NCBI RefSeq assembly: GCF_023016805.1
Contig: NZ_JALKCH010000004.1
Coordinates: 248,001 to 312,000 of the forward strand
Length of the DNA: 64,000 nt
Direction: 5' to 3'
Source: Ancylobacter crimeensis
GTDB lineage: Bacteria; Pseudomonadota; Alphaproteobacteria; Rhizobiales; Xanthobacteraceae
Position numbers and translations under genes: made by a program. Shown here in pieces: positions 1 to 8,062 of this stretch (the stretch's first letter is position 1; the number at the start of each line of letters is the position of its first letter). The notes under the pieces are model-generated. The model worked only from the letters and a program-made list of their open reading frames with translations. It did not search any database and was not told the origin of the DNA.

Positions 1-99
1 TCGGCATCATGTCCATTGAGATACGCGCGACGACGAGACGGAGTTGGCGCGGGCCATCCTAGAGGATGCCGGCCGCCCCCGCGACCCTTCGGAGCCGTA

Positions 100-1482
100 T
101 CACCGGGCCGAGGCGGTTTTCACCACGGTGATGTCCAGCTTCTTCACCCGGTGCCACAGGCTGCGCTCATTGATGCCGAGCAGCTCCGCCGCCTTCACCT
201 GCACGCCATCCACCTGCTTCAGCGCCGCGAGGATCTGCCTGCGCTCGTAGTCGGCGAGTGCGGCGTCGAGGTCGATGGGGAAGGACGGCTGGTCGGTGCG
301 CGGTGCCTGTCGCTCGAAGAGATAGGGCGGCAGGTCGGAGGCTTCGATCACCCCGCCGCGCGCGGAGATGAGGGAGCGTTCCACGCAGTTCTGCAATTCG
401 CGGATATTGCCCGGCCAGCGATAGCTGGTGAGCGCGCGCACGGCGTCGGGGCTGAAGGCGACGTTGCGCCGGCCTAGCGAATAGCCGAGCTCGTCGGAAA
501 AGCGCTTCAGCAGCGGGGGAATGTCCTCCACCCGCTCGCGCAAAGGCGGCAGAGCGATGGGGAAGACGGCGAGGCGATAATAGAGGTCCTCGCGGAAATC
601 GCCGGAGGCGACCATCGCCTTGAGATCGCGATTGGTGGCGGCGACGATACGCACATCCGCTGCCCGGCTGGCGGTGGCGCCGACCGGTTCATAGGCCCGC
701 TCCTGCAGCACGCGCAGGATCTTGGCCTGCAGGGCGAGCGGCATGTCGCCGACCTCGTCGAGGAACAGCGTGCCTCCCTCGGCCTGCGCGAAGCGCCCCG
801 CGCGGTTGGCGACGGCTCCCGTGAAGCTGCCCTTCACATGGCCGAAGAACTCGCTTTCCAGAAGGTTCTCGGGGATCGCCGCGCAGTTCACCGCAACGAA
901 GGGCTTTCGCTGGCGAGGGCTGTTGAAGTGGATGGCGCGGGCGACGACTTCCTTGCCGGTCCCGCTCTCCCCGGTGATGAGCACGGTGGTTTTCTGCTCG
1001 CACACTTCGCTGATCGCGCGGATCACCTTCTGGAAGCTGGCCGAGACGCCCAGCAACATGTCGAACTTGTAGCGGCCTGCCAGTTCCTGCCGCAACCGCT
1101 CATTGTCGCGCAGCGCGTCCTGCAGCTTGAGGGCGTTGGCGAGGGCGCGGTTGAGGTGGTCGATCTCGATGGGCTTGTCGATATAGTCGTGGGCACCGTC
1201 CTTGATCGCCTGCACGGCGTCGCGGACGGTGGAATAGGCGGTCATGATGATGACCGGCATGGTCGGATGCCGCCGCCTTATCTCGGTGAGCAGCGTCTGC
1301 CCGCTCATCCCCGGCATGCGCAGGTCGGTGAGCACGAGATCGACGCTTTCGCGCTCCAGCAGGTCGATTGCCGCGCTGCCGCTTTCCGCCGTGAGGGCTC
1401 GGTAGCCCTGCGCCTCCAGCGTCCCGCCGAGCACGTCCAGCAGCCGCACCTCGTCGTCAACGATCAGGATGGTGTGCGACAT
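100..1482 (-). CDS. Sigma54-dependent two-component response regulator (NtrC family)
   Basis: The 460-residue protein has an N-terminal receiver domain with the phosphoacceptor Asp near residue 53 (LTDLRMPG). A central AAA+ domain carries the Walker A motif GESGTGKE near 171 and the sigma54-contact loop as GSFTGA (218-223) instead of the usual GAFTGA. A Fis-type helix-turn-helix lies at the C terminus. It should bind an upstream enhancer and drive ATP-dependent opening of sigma54 promoters when phosphorylated. The ATG at 1482 was chosen because the receiver domain begins there. It overlaps the kinase gene by 26 bp, so the kinase is the obvious partner. The two sigma54 promoters at 7752-7970 are the likely targets. 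Family assignment is certain; targets are inferred. Confidence 0.95.
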   Translation of the reverse strand: MSHTILIVDDEVRLLDVLGGTLEAQGYRALTAESGSAAIDLLERESVDLVLTDLRMPGMSGQTLLTEIRRRHPTMPVIIMTAYSTVRDAVQAIKDGAHDYIDKPIEIDHLNRALANALKLQDALRDNERLRQELAGRYKFDMLLGVSASFQKVIRAISEVCEQKTTVLITGESGTGKEVVARAIHFNSPRQRKPFVAVNCAAIPENLLESEFFGHVKGSFTGAVANRAGRFAQAEGGTLFLDEVGDMPLALQAKILRVLQERAYEPVGATASRAADVRIVAATNRDLKAMVASGDFREDLYYRLAVFPIALPPLRERVEDIPPLLKRFSDELGYSLGRRNVAFSPDAVRALTSYRWPGNIRELQNCVERSLISARGGVIEASDLPPYLFERQAPRTDQPSFPIDLDAALADYERRQILAALKQVDGVQVKAAELLGINERSLWHRVKKLDITVVKTASAR

Positions 1483-3262
1483 CGTCGAGGCTCTCTGAGA
1501 GAAGCGGTAGTACCAGATCGAAGCTCGCGCCGCCGGACGGTTCGTTGCGGGCCTCGATCCAGCCGCCATGGCTTTCCGCGACGGCGAACACCTTTGCCAG
1601 TCCGAGACCGGTGCCGGTGGCCTTGGTGGTGACGAAGGGGTCGAAGATCCGTCCCAGCAGGTCCGGCCGGATGCCGGGCCCGTTGTCGGAAACGACAATA
1701 TGCACCTCGCCGTCTTCTTGCGCGATACGGATCACGAGCCGGGGAGGCTGTCCCGGTTCGTGCGGAGAATCCGGCGCGCGCTCCATGGCCTCGGCGGCGT
1801 TGAGCACCAGATTGAGGCATGCCTGCACGAGCTGGTCGAGATCGCCATTGACCAGGGCATCGGGTGCCTCGTCCACGATTTCGACCGTCACGTTGCGGCG
1901 TTCCAGTTCGCCCTGGCAAAAGCCGAGCACGCGCGCCACCAGTTCGCCGGGGCGGATGGCGGAGGTGCGCAGGGGCGGGGTGGCGAAGCTCAGGAAGTCG
2001 CGGATCAGCCGGTCGATGCGCCGCACCTCGTCCACCACATAGCCGAGCCGGCGCAGCTCGACCGGCGAGAGGCTGCTGCTGCCCTGCAGAAGCTCGGCCG
2101 AAGTCTTGATGATGCCGAGCGGGTTGCGCACCTCGTGCGCGAGGCCGGCGGCGACTTCGCCCAGCGTCGTCATGCGCTCGCGCCGGCGCAGCTTCGCCTC
2201 CATCTTGCGAAAGGCCTCGAGCTGGCGCGCCATCGAATTGAAGGCCGTGGCGAGCTGGCCCAGCTCATCGCCGCCGCGCACCTCGACACGCTGGCTGAAA
2301 TCGCCCGTGGCGATGGCGTTGACACCCTGCGCGAGGCGGATCAGCGGGCGGGTCAGCACGCTGGAGAGCATCAGTCCGGCGACCACCGAGATGAACATGC
2401 CGACCAGGAAGATGCCGAGGAAGAGGTTGCTGCGGGTGATCCAGCCGGTGCCCCCGCCCTGCAGCGCGCAATAGACGACGCCGACCAACTGGTCGCCCGA
2501 GCGAAGCGGCGTGAAGATCTGGATCCCCGCGCCATAGCGGTGGCCGCTGATGAAGGGGGCCGAGGGGTCCGCCGCCGCAAGGCGTTCGGCCATCGCCCTG
2601 TCCAGCGGGGGTGCCTGCGCGGTTCCGGTCTGGGAGGAGTACAGGCGCTCGAAGCTGTCGCCGATCTTGTAATAGACGCGGATTTCCAGCGACTGCATCG
2701 CGTTCATCGAATTGATGAAGCCGTCGTCGATCCATGTGCCGAGCAGAACCCGGTACTGTCGGCCATTGACCTCGAAGGAGCGTTCGCCCGCCACCAGCAG
2801 CACGTCGCGGCCCTGGGCAGTGTAGAGATAGACATAGAGCCCATCGGCGAACTGGATCTTCTGCAGGTGCTCGATCGGCTTGGAGGAGAAGACCATCTTG
2901 CCCTGGTCGTCGAGGATCACCAGCAGGTCGTAGCCGAGCGCGTCGGCCATGTCGTTGATGCCGGAGGGCAGCGCTTCCGAAGCGGAGGAGACGAGCGGCG
3001 TCAGCAGCCCCTGCTCGATCAGGCTCTGGGCGAAATGGCCCGTCTCTTCGCGTTCGTCGCGCACATTGGCGATGAAGAAGCGGGAAATCTGGTAGAGCCA
3101 GTCCTCGACCTCGTTATGGAAGGTCGTCGCCACGACCTGCGTCGCCATATAGGTCGCGACCAGCATGGGCAGCACGCTGACCGCGCAGAGCGTGGCGATG
3201 AGCTTCCAGCGGATCGAACGCATCGGCAGCGACCAGGAAGGCAGCGACGGCGCACCGTTCAC
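1457..3262 (-). CDS. Membrane sensor histidine kinase, partner of the sigma54 regulator
   Basis: The 601-residue protein has a membrane segment at about 20-42, a periplasmic region of about 235 residues, and a second membrane segment at about 280-303. HAMP, HisKA (phosphorylated His near 376 in LAHEVRNP) and HATPase domains follow, the last with an N-box (NLVLNAAEAM), a DNGPG box and a TGLGL box. The large outside domain suggests detection of a periplasmic or membrane ligand; its size and two-part look resemble a Cache-type sensor, but I cannot prove that fold. The start overlaps the preceding SMR-type gene by 4 bp (ATGA) and its end overlaps the regulator gene, so kinase and regulator are co-translated with the operon they probably control. 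Confidence 0.93.
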   Translation of the reverse strand: MNGAPSLPSWSLPMRSIRWKLIATLCAVSVLPMLVATYMATQVVATTFHNEVEDWLYQISRFFIANVRDEREETGHFAQSLIEQGLLTPLVSSASEALPSGINDMADALGYDLLVILDDQGKMVFSSKPIEHLQKIQFADGLYVYLYTAQGRDVLLVAGERSFEVNGRQYRVLLGTWIDDGFINSMNAMQSLEIRVYYKIGDSFERLYSSQTGTAQAPPLDRAMAERLAAADPSAPFISGHRYGAGIQIFTPLRSGDQLVGVVYCALQGGGTGWITRSNLFLGIFLVGMFISVVAGLMLSSVLTRPLIRLAQGVNAIATGDFSQRVEVRGGDELGQLATAFNSMARQLEAFRKMEAKLRRRERMTTLGEVAAGLAHEVRNPLGIIKTSAELLQGSSSLSPVELRRLGYVVDEVRRIDRLIRDFLSFATPPLRTSAIRPGELVARVLGFCQGELERRNVTVEIVDEAPDALVNGDLDQLVQACLNLVLNAAEAMERAPDSPHEPGQPPRLVIRIAQEDGEVHIVVSDNGPGIRPDLLGRIFDPFVTTKATGTGLGLAKVFAVAESHGGWIEARNEPSGGASFDLVLPLLSESLDDVAHHPDR

Positions 3263-3660
3263 GTCTCACCCCGCCCCATGAACACGGCACCGGCGACGAT
3301 GAACCCGATGCCGGCAAGGCGCAACGGCGGCAGCGCTTCGCCGAACATCACGGTGGAGGCGAGCGTCACCGTGACGATGACGATGGCGGTCAGCGGAAAG
3401 CCAAGGCTGAGGTCGACCCGGTCGAGGATCACCATCCAGGCAAGGAATGAGCCGATATAGCCGGCGATGCCCGCGATCACCCACGGATCCTGTATGGCGG
3501 CAAGGAGCCAGCCGGGGCCGGCGGGGACGTCCGTCAGATGCAGGCCGCCCGCCTTCAGCGCGACCTGCGCCACGGTTTCCGAGCCGATGAGCACTGCCCA
3601 GGCGGCGAAGGAGGGCAGGAGAGGATGGCCGCGCCGCTCGGGCGAAAGCACGGTGGTCAT
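3259..3660 (-). CDS. Small SMR/EamA-type membrane protein (second of two)
   Basis: The 133-residue protein has four predicted membrane helices: AAWAVLIGSETVAQVALKAG, IAGIAGYIGSFLAWMVIL, FPLTAIVIVTVTLASTVMF and LAGIGFIVAGAVFMG. A conserved Glu lies in helix 1, as in small multidrug resistance (SMR) proteins. Family members work as dimers that exchange drugs, guanidinium compounds, or lipid-linked sugars (ArnE/ArnF). A sister SMR-type protein is encoded four genes upstream in the same operon, so a heterodimer is plausible. The start at 3660 was chosen because it overlaps the transferase stop (ATGA) and opens directly before helix 1. The substrate is unknown. Confidence 0.75.
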   Translation of the reverse strand: MTTVLSPERRGHPLLPSFAAWAVLIGSETVAQVALKAGGLHLTDVPAGPGWLLAAIQDPWVIAGIAGYIGSFLAWMVILDRVDLSLGFPLTAIVIVTVTLASTVMFGEALPPLRLAGIGFIVAGAVFMGRGET

Positions 3661-4793
3661 GCGGCGGCCTTTGTCAGTTCCGCGATGGCAGGGTCGAAGC
3701 GGTCCAGCGCCACCACGCGGGCGACAAGGCGCAATGTCGCATTCAGCACCGCATTGCGATGGCGGAAATATTGCCAGTTGGCGTGCAGCCGGCAACCGAG
3801 CCGCAGCTTGGGGCCATAGAAGGCCTGCCCGCTCTGGTAGATCGGGATGCCGGCCTCGATGCAGTAGCGCACATTCACCAGCCAGCTATTGAAGTACAGG
3901 TTGTAGCGGCGCACGGCGTCGTAATCCATGCCGATATACTTGTCGATCAACCGACCGTCGCTCTCGATCATGAAGTTGAACGCGACGAGACGGTTGCCCG
4001 CCCAGTAGAGCATCACGCTGGTTCGCGGAGCCATCTGCCGGGTCACCTCGTCGAAATAGGCGCCGGGCAGATGCTCGAACTGCAGCTCGCTATGCGCCAC
4101 CGTCTGCTGGTACAGATCCTCGATCGCCGGCACGATGTCGTCGATGGTGCGACGCTGCTCGATGCGCAGTTCGTCCAGCGCCTTCATCTTGCGGCGCATG
4201 TCCTTGCGGGTCGCCTTGCTGAGGCTGGCGAGGTAGTCCTCGAAGCTGGCATAGGGCAGGTCGAGACAGGCGGTCGGCAGGCCCGACAGCCGGGTATAGC
4301 CACCCTCCGCCAGCCGGTCCCTCCACACCGGCATGTCCCGCTCCGGCACATCTTTCACCGCGATGAGGTGATAGCCGTTGCGGTGACCATAGGCCTGAAG
4401 CGCCGCCATCATCGCGCCGAGCAGTTCACCACGCCGTGCGGGTGCGACATGGGGCGCGAAGCCGAGATGGCAGGTTTCCGCCACCGGCGAGCCGAAGGCC
4501 AGCATGCGCATCGACATCAGGCCGGGCATCAGCCGGTAGAGCCGGTCGGTGAGCCGCCGAAGCGGACCCTGCAGCGTGGTGTCGAGCCGATAGGTGGTGC
4601 CGAAGGCGGGCGCGACGGCAATGAGGCGGCCTTCTTCGCGCAGGGCGACGTAGAACCAGGTGAAGTCCGGCGGGCCCGCGGCTTCGCAGGCGCTGTAGAA
4701 CGACCAGTCCTCGGCTTCCCCGGGAAAGCAGCGGTTCCACTCCTCGGGCGAGAAGGCGTGGATCGAGGTGGCGATGGTGCTGTCACAGGCCAT
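3657..4793 (-). CDS. FemAB/GNAT-like acyl- or aminoacyl-transferase
   Basis: The 378-residue protein resembles the FemAB-like group of double GNAT folds. A typical segment is LSKATRKDMRRKMKAL near the middle, followed by the C-terminal GNAT half with YIGMDYDAVRRYNLYFNSW. Relatives add amino-acid or acyl groups to peptidoglycan precursors, polysaccharides or other amines. No signal peptide is visible, so it should act at the cytoplasmic face. The reading frame overlaps the hydrolase gene by 11 bp and the SMR-type gene by 4 bp, which indicates tight coupling. It could equally be an N-acyl-amino-acid synthase. The fold assignment is fairly safe; the substrate is unknown. Confidence 0.75.
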   Translation of the reverse strand: MACDSTIATSIHAFSPEEWNRCFPGEAEDWSFYSACEAAGPPDFTWFYVALREEGRLIAVAPAFGTTYRLDTTLQGPLRRLTDRLYRLMPGLMSMRMLAFGSPVAETCHLGFAPHVAPARRGELLGAMMAALQAYGHRNGYHLIAVKDVPERDMPVWRDRLAEGGYTRLSGLPTACLDLPYASFEDYLASLSKATRKDMRRKMKALDELRIEQRRTIDDIVPAIEDLYQQTVAHSELQFEHLPGAYFDEVTRQMAPRTSVMLYWAGNRLVAFNFMIESDGRLIDKYIGMDYDAVRRYNLYFNSWLVNVRYCIEAGIPIYQSGQAFYGPKLRLGCRLHANWQYFRHRNAVLNATLRLVARVVALDRFDPAIAELTKAAA

Positions 4794-5691
4794 AGGCCGG
4801 CTCCTGTTCGGCGAGCGGAAAGGCGATGGCGGTGTCGCCGCGCCCGGTGCGGGCCGGTGCGCGCGGCAAGGCCGGCTCGGCCCGGCGCGCCTCCAGCCGA
4901 CGCAGGAAATCGAGCGAATGGGCGACCACGAGGTCGCGTTCCCGGTCGATGGTGATCATGTGGTAACTGTCCTCCAGCAGGATCTTCTCCGCCTGTCCGC
5001 CGAGCCGTGCGGCGAGGAACGAGGCGTTGCGCACGCTGGCGACGTCGTCCTCGCGGGCCTGCAGGATGAGGGTCGGGGTGCGGATCGCGCCGGCTTCGCG
5101 CTTCACCCGGGCGATGATGCGCAGCAATTCCCGAAGCGAGAGGCCGGACATGTAGAGATGGCCGGCGGCGGCGGCATCGCCCGCCTCCATGGCGTTGACG
5201 ATGCGCGCGCGCAGCCGCTCGTCCTTGATGCCGTAGGGATAGGCCTCGCGAAAGCGGATGAAGCGGCCGAAGCCCAGTGTCACCGCGCTGCGCAGGAGGA
5301 TGCTGGCCTTGGGAATGCTCCAGCCGTCATAGAACAGGGTCGGCGCATAGGCGAGGCAGCCGGCCACCTGGCCGGGCCGCTCGCGGGCGACCAGCAGCGC
5401 GAGCAGCGCGCCCATGGAGAGCCCGCCCACGATCACCGTCTCATGGGTGGTGCGGATGTGGTCGAAGGCGGAGAGCGCGCTCGCCAGCCAGTCCTCGGCG
5501 GTGGTGGCGATGAGATCGGCCTCGCTGCCGCAATGACCCGCCAGCTTCGCGCCATAGACGGAATATCCCGCCCGCGCGAGGCCCTTGGCGGTGATCTTCA
5601 TCTCGCTCGGCGTGCCGGTCAGCCCGTGGACGAGCAGCACGGCGGTGGGGCCGCCGGGATAGTGGAAATCAATGAAAGGATGGGCAGGCAT
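4783..5691 (-). CDS. Alpha/beta hydrolase, carboxylesterase/lipase type
   Basis: The 302-residue cytoplasmic hydrolase has an oxyanion-hole motif LLVHGLTG near 20-26, the nucleophile elbow GGLSMG with Ser near 92, an acid near Asp215 and the catalytic His near 244 (DSYHM). This triad order fits Est30/monoacylglycerol-lipase-like carboxylesterases. It should cleave an ester, for instance an acyl or aminoacyl ester. The ATG at 5691 was chosen because the sequence before it in the same frame has no protein-like features and would overlap the preceding gene deeply. Its start lies 8 bp after the stop of the upstream SMR-type gene. It could trim or activate the compound handled by the neighbouring transferase. 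Confidence 0.85.
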   Translation of the reverse strand: MPAHPFIDFHYPGGPTAVLLVHGLTGTPSEMKITAKGLARAGYSVYGAKLAGHCGSEADLIATTAEDWLASALSAFDHIRTTHETVIVGGLSMGALLALLVARERPGQVAGCLAYAPTLFYDGWSIPKASILLRSAVTLGFGRFIRFREAYPYGIKDERLRARIVNAMEAGDAAAAGHLYMSGLSLRELLRIIARVKREAGAIRTPTLILQAREDDVASVRNASFLAARLGGQAEKILLEDSYHMITIDRERDLVVAHSLDFLRRLEARRAEPALPRAPARTGRGDTAIAFPLAEQEPAYGL

Positions 5692-5699
5692 GGTGGGTC

Positions 5700-6065
5700 T
5701 CACGCGGAAAGGCTGACGAGAAATGCGCCGAAGGTGATGAACGCGGTGCCGAACCAGCGTTCGGCCGATACCGGTTCGTCGAGGACGAAACGTCCCGCGA
5801 TCGCCACCCCGCAATAGGCGAGGCTGGCGACCGGGAAGGCGATGCTGAGCGGCACATGGGCGAGCACGAACAGCCAGCCGACCAGCTCCAGCGCATAGGT
5901 GGCCACCCCGAGCCCGATGAAAGGCGACGTCACGATGCGCTTCCACACCGGCAACCCCTCGGTGGCGGCGTTCAGGCCGTGCTTGAAGAAGAGTTGCCCG
6001 GCGACATCGAGCAGCACGGTCGCGACCAGCACGGCGACCGGAAGGGTGAGAGCCGGGACCGTCAT
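5700..6065 (-). CDS. Small SMR/EamA-type membrane protein (first of two)
   Basis: The 121-residue protein has four predicted helices, starting with LPVAVLVATVLLDVAGQLFF, and ends with the family-typical FGTAFITFGAFLVSLSA. It has the size and pattern of SMR/ArnE-ArnF-type exchangers and is clearly different in sequence from the second SMR-type protein at 3259-3660. Its ATG overlaps the stop of the arginase-fold gene (ATGA at 6062-6065). Two unlike half-size transporters in one operon usually form one heterodimer, with opposite membrane orientation of the subunits. The cargo may be the product of the surrounding enzymes; this is inference. Confidence 0.75.
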   Translation of the reverse strand: MTVPALTLPVAVLVATVLLDVAGQLFFKHGLNAATEGLPVWKRIVTSPFIGLGVATYALELVGWLFVLAHVPLSIAFPVASLAYCGVAIAGRFVLDEPVSAERWFGTAFITFGAFLVSLSA

Positions 6066-6979
6066 GCGAAGCACTCCTCGAAGGTGGCGATCAGGCGCTC
6101 ATTGGTGCGGGCATTGATCGCCGCCGCATCGCCGCCACGCGGGCGGTCGCGCTGGTCGAGGAACGCCTCGAGGCTCTTGAAGGGCTGGCGGTAGGGCGCG
6201 GGATTGTAGTCGCCGCAGATGTCCGCCCCGACGATCTCGCATTCGCGCGCCAGATGCCGGATCGCGGCCTCGACGCAGGCGAGCGGCAACTCGCCCTGAT
6301 CCCAGTTGGTCAGCGCCTCGTCCGGGCCGAGCACATCCTTGTCGATGGTGATCCAGACCCGGCGCGTCGGGATCGCGGAGAGCAGGTCGTCCAGCACGCC
6401 GCCCCAGTCCTGTGCGCACAGGTTCCGCCAGCGGATCTCGCCGTCGCCGACCTCGTGCCCCTTGCCGGCTGCGACCGGCACCCGGATCTGCGAGGGCTCA
6501 TGGCGCCATGGCAGCACCACCAGCGAGCCTTCCGACAGCGCGGCGAGGTTGGCGCCCTTGCGGTCCGGCCGAACCAGATCCTCGCTGCAGGGGCCAAGCG
6601 TGATGACGCGGCGCACATGCGGCATGGCGAGGGCTTCGTTGACCCAGCCGCCGCAATGGCGGCGGGGGAAGGTGCGGCACCAGTCGGGATGGTTGTCGAA
6701 ATGCACCACGGTCAGCGGGCCGGCGGCGGCCTCGATGAAGGCGGCGGTGAGGTGGTGGAAGTCGCCGGAGCCGAACAGCGTCAACGTCGGGCTGCTGCCC
6801 TCGGCGAGGTCGCGCCAGCCATCGGCGAAGGCGTCATAATCGCGCGAGCGGCTCCAGAGCCGCAGCTTCGGGCCAAGCGCGGTGAGGTCGTGGCGCCGGG
6901 CCTTTCCCTCGGCCAGCCGGCGCGCGATGGGCGGCTGGGCGGGCAGGGTACCGTCGAGATCGAGGATGCGTATGTCCAT
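6062..6979 (-). CDS. Arginase-fold (ureohydrolase superfamily) enzyme
   Basis: The 305-residue protein keeps the two-metal signature of the arginase/agmatinase fold: GSGDFHH (His near 75), HFDNHPDW (Asp95, His97, Asp99) and TIDKDVLGPDE (Asp213, Asp215). Overall similarity to arginase is low and the family's usual SxDxDxxDP motif is altered. It could act on a guanidino or other C-N bond in an unusual amine, or be a deacetylase-like relative. A good ribosome site (GGAGG) stands 8 bp before the ATG at 6979, which is 15 bp after the stop of the HAD phosphatase gene. The metal site is seen in the sequence; the substrate is unknown. Confidence 0.75.
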   Translation of the reverse strand: MDIRILDLDGTLPAQPPIARRLAEGKARRHDLTALGPKLRLWSRSRDYDAFADGWRDLAEGSSPTLTLFGSGDFHHLTAAFIEAAAGPLTVVHFDNHPDWCRTFPRRHCGGWVNEALAMPHVRRVITLGPCSEDLVRPDRKGANLAALSEGSLVVLPWRHEPSQIRVPVAAGKGHEVGDGEIRWRNLCAQDWGGVLDDLLSAIPTRRVWITIDKDVLGPDEALTNWDQGELPLACVEAAIRHLARECEIVGADICGDYNPAPYRQPFKSLEAFLDQRDRPRGGDAAAINARTNERLIATFEECFA

Positions 6980-6994
6980 GACGCGTTCCTCCGC

Positions 6995-7693
6995 TCAGCG
7001 CTCGCCCTGCCCGGTGGCCAGCGCCTCGTCGAGCCGCGGTACCGGCATGGCGAGCAGGCGCAGCAGCACCGGAGCGACCTCGGCAAAACCCTCGAAAGCG
7101 TGATGGGGGATGCCGTTCTCACCGCAATATTCCACCAGCCGATCCTTCGCGAAGACGAAGTCCACCCGGTTGGAGACGCAGAAATCCGAGCGTCCGTCGC
7201 CGATCAGCACCACCGGCTGGCCGGTCAGCGCGTTTTCCTGCGCGATGGCGCATTTGCAGGTGCCGGCTCCCGCCCCGCAATCGGCCGCCGCGCGCGGGCT
7301 CGACATGGCGAAACGGTTGCCGGGCCGGAAATCGAGATGATTGGCGAGGATCGGCACGCCGGTAATGCCGTTTGCAGCGAGAATCCGCGCGATCGCGTAG
7401 TCCAGCCCGTCGCTGACGATGGCGAGCGGCAAGCCTTCCTCGCGGCAGAACGCGACGAAATCCGGGAAGGCCGGGTCGATGCGCACGCTGTCGAGCAGGG
7501 CGTCGAGCGCGGCGCGGCCGGCTCGCATCAGCGCCACCTGCTGCGCCATGCACGCCGCCGATCCGATCTCGCCCGCCTGCCATCGCTCCTCGATCGCCTG
7601 CCAGCCGGGTTCGGCGAAGGCCTCGAGCAGGAGGTCGGTCACGTCGCAGAGCGAGACGGTGCCGTCGAAGTCGCAGAGCAGTCGATAGGTCAT
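6995..7693 (-). CDS. HAD-superfamily phosphatase, MtnX/SerB-like
   Basis: The 232-residue protein is the first gene of the minus-strand operon. Motif I is DFDGT with the nucleophile Asp near 8 and the acid-base Asp near 10. Motif II is the Ser in IVSDG, and the late motif is GDGRSDF. The cap placement and length fit the HAD-IB group that includes phosphoserine phosphatase and MtnX. No other methionine-salvage gene is nearby, so a role in that pathway is unlikely. It more likely removes phosphate from an intermediate made by the neighbouring enzymes. Its 5' leader of about 47 nt begins at the sigma54 promoter at 7752-7766. Confidence 0.85.
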   Translation of the reverse strand: MTYRLLCDFDGTVSLCDVTDLLLEAFAEPGWQAIEERWQAGEIGSAACMAQQVALMRAGRAALDALLDSVRIDPAFPDFVAFCREEGLPLAIVSDGLDYAIARILAANGITGVPILANHLDFRPGNRFAMSSPRAAADCGAGAGTCKCAIAQENALTGQPVVLIGDGRSDFCVSNRVDFVFAKDRLVEYCGENGIPHHAFEGFAEVAPVLLRLLAMPVPRLDEALATGQGER

Positions 7694-7751
7694 GCGGGTC
7701 GATCCGGAATAGGCGGGCCAGAGGCCGCGAGGTGCGTTGGACCTCTCCTGC

Positions 7752-7766
7752 GCAATCGCCGTGCCA
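7752..7766 (-). promoter_or_regulatory. Sigma54 (-24/-12) promoter for the eight-gene operon
   Basis: Read on the minus strand, the sequence is TGGCACG, four bases, TTGC, an exact match to the sigma54 consensus with the GG and GC doublets 12 bp apart. Transcription should start near 7740, giving a leader of about 47 nt before the HAD phosphatase gene. It forms a back-to-back pair with the promoter at 7956-7970. Confidence 0.9.
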
Positions 7767-7783
7767 ATCTCGGAAATTTCGCA

Positions 7784-7796
7784 TATCTTATTGATA
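7784..7796 (-). promoter_or_regulatory. Possible IHF site
   Basis: On the minus strand TATCAA, four bases, ATA nearly matches the IHF consensus WATCAA-N4-TTR, with one mismatch in the last element. It sits in an AT-rich stretch between the central inverted repeat and the leftward sigma54 promoter, where DNA bending commonly helps an enhancer-bound activator reach the polymerase. Support is positional and weak. Confidence 0.35.
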
Positions 7797-7850
7797 TATA
7801 ATGATTATTTTATCAGGCGGCGGCGAGCCCTCTTTCGGATCTCCGCAATA

Positions 7851-7871
7851 CGGCTCCAAAAAATGGAGCCG
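7851..7871. promoter_or_regulatory. Central inverted repeat, probable enhancer for the NtrC-type regulator
   Basis: CGGCTCCA, five A residues, TGGAGCCG is a perfect 8-5-8 inverted repeat. Its centre (7861) is 96 bp from the first G of the -24 element of both flanking sigma54 promoters, which is the range and symmetry expected for one activator site serving two promoters. It lies between divergent genes, so a transcription terminator is not expected here. The protein that binds it is inferred to be the regulator at 100-1482. Confidence 0.8.
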
Positions 7872-7955
7872 CCCCCGAAAAATGGCGGGCCCGACCTCCA
7901 CAATATGGGGAAGCTCTTTCATACAAAGCGTTGCGAACGCTGGGGAATGTGCATC

Positions 7956-7970
7956 TGGCACGGGCGTTGC
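7956..7970 (+). promoter_or_regulatory. Sigma54 (-24/-12) promoter for the aminotransferase
   Basis: TGGCACG, four bases, TTGC matches the sigma54 consensus exactly, with a C before it as in the extended consensus. Transcription should begin near 7982, about 81 nt before the GTG start of the aminotransferase. The same transcript probably continues into the MipA-type gene 30 bp downstream. Confidence 0.9.
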
Positions 7971-8062
7971 GCTGGGATTGGCAGCCGGCGCCGGCCCATC
8001 GGGGTTCGGCGCCTTCCCCGCCTAACCCGGCCGCACCCCGGCCCATCGTCAGGAAGACCCTC

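Noticed and set aside
3-62. Open plus-strand frame ending at a TAG, which could be the tail of a gene cut by the window edge
   Set aside because: Only about 19 codons are visible and there is no homology or composition signal to support it.
6995-7693. mtnX of methionine salvage
   Set aside because: No other salvage gene is nearby and HAD-IB phosphatases are too broad for that call.
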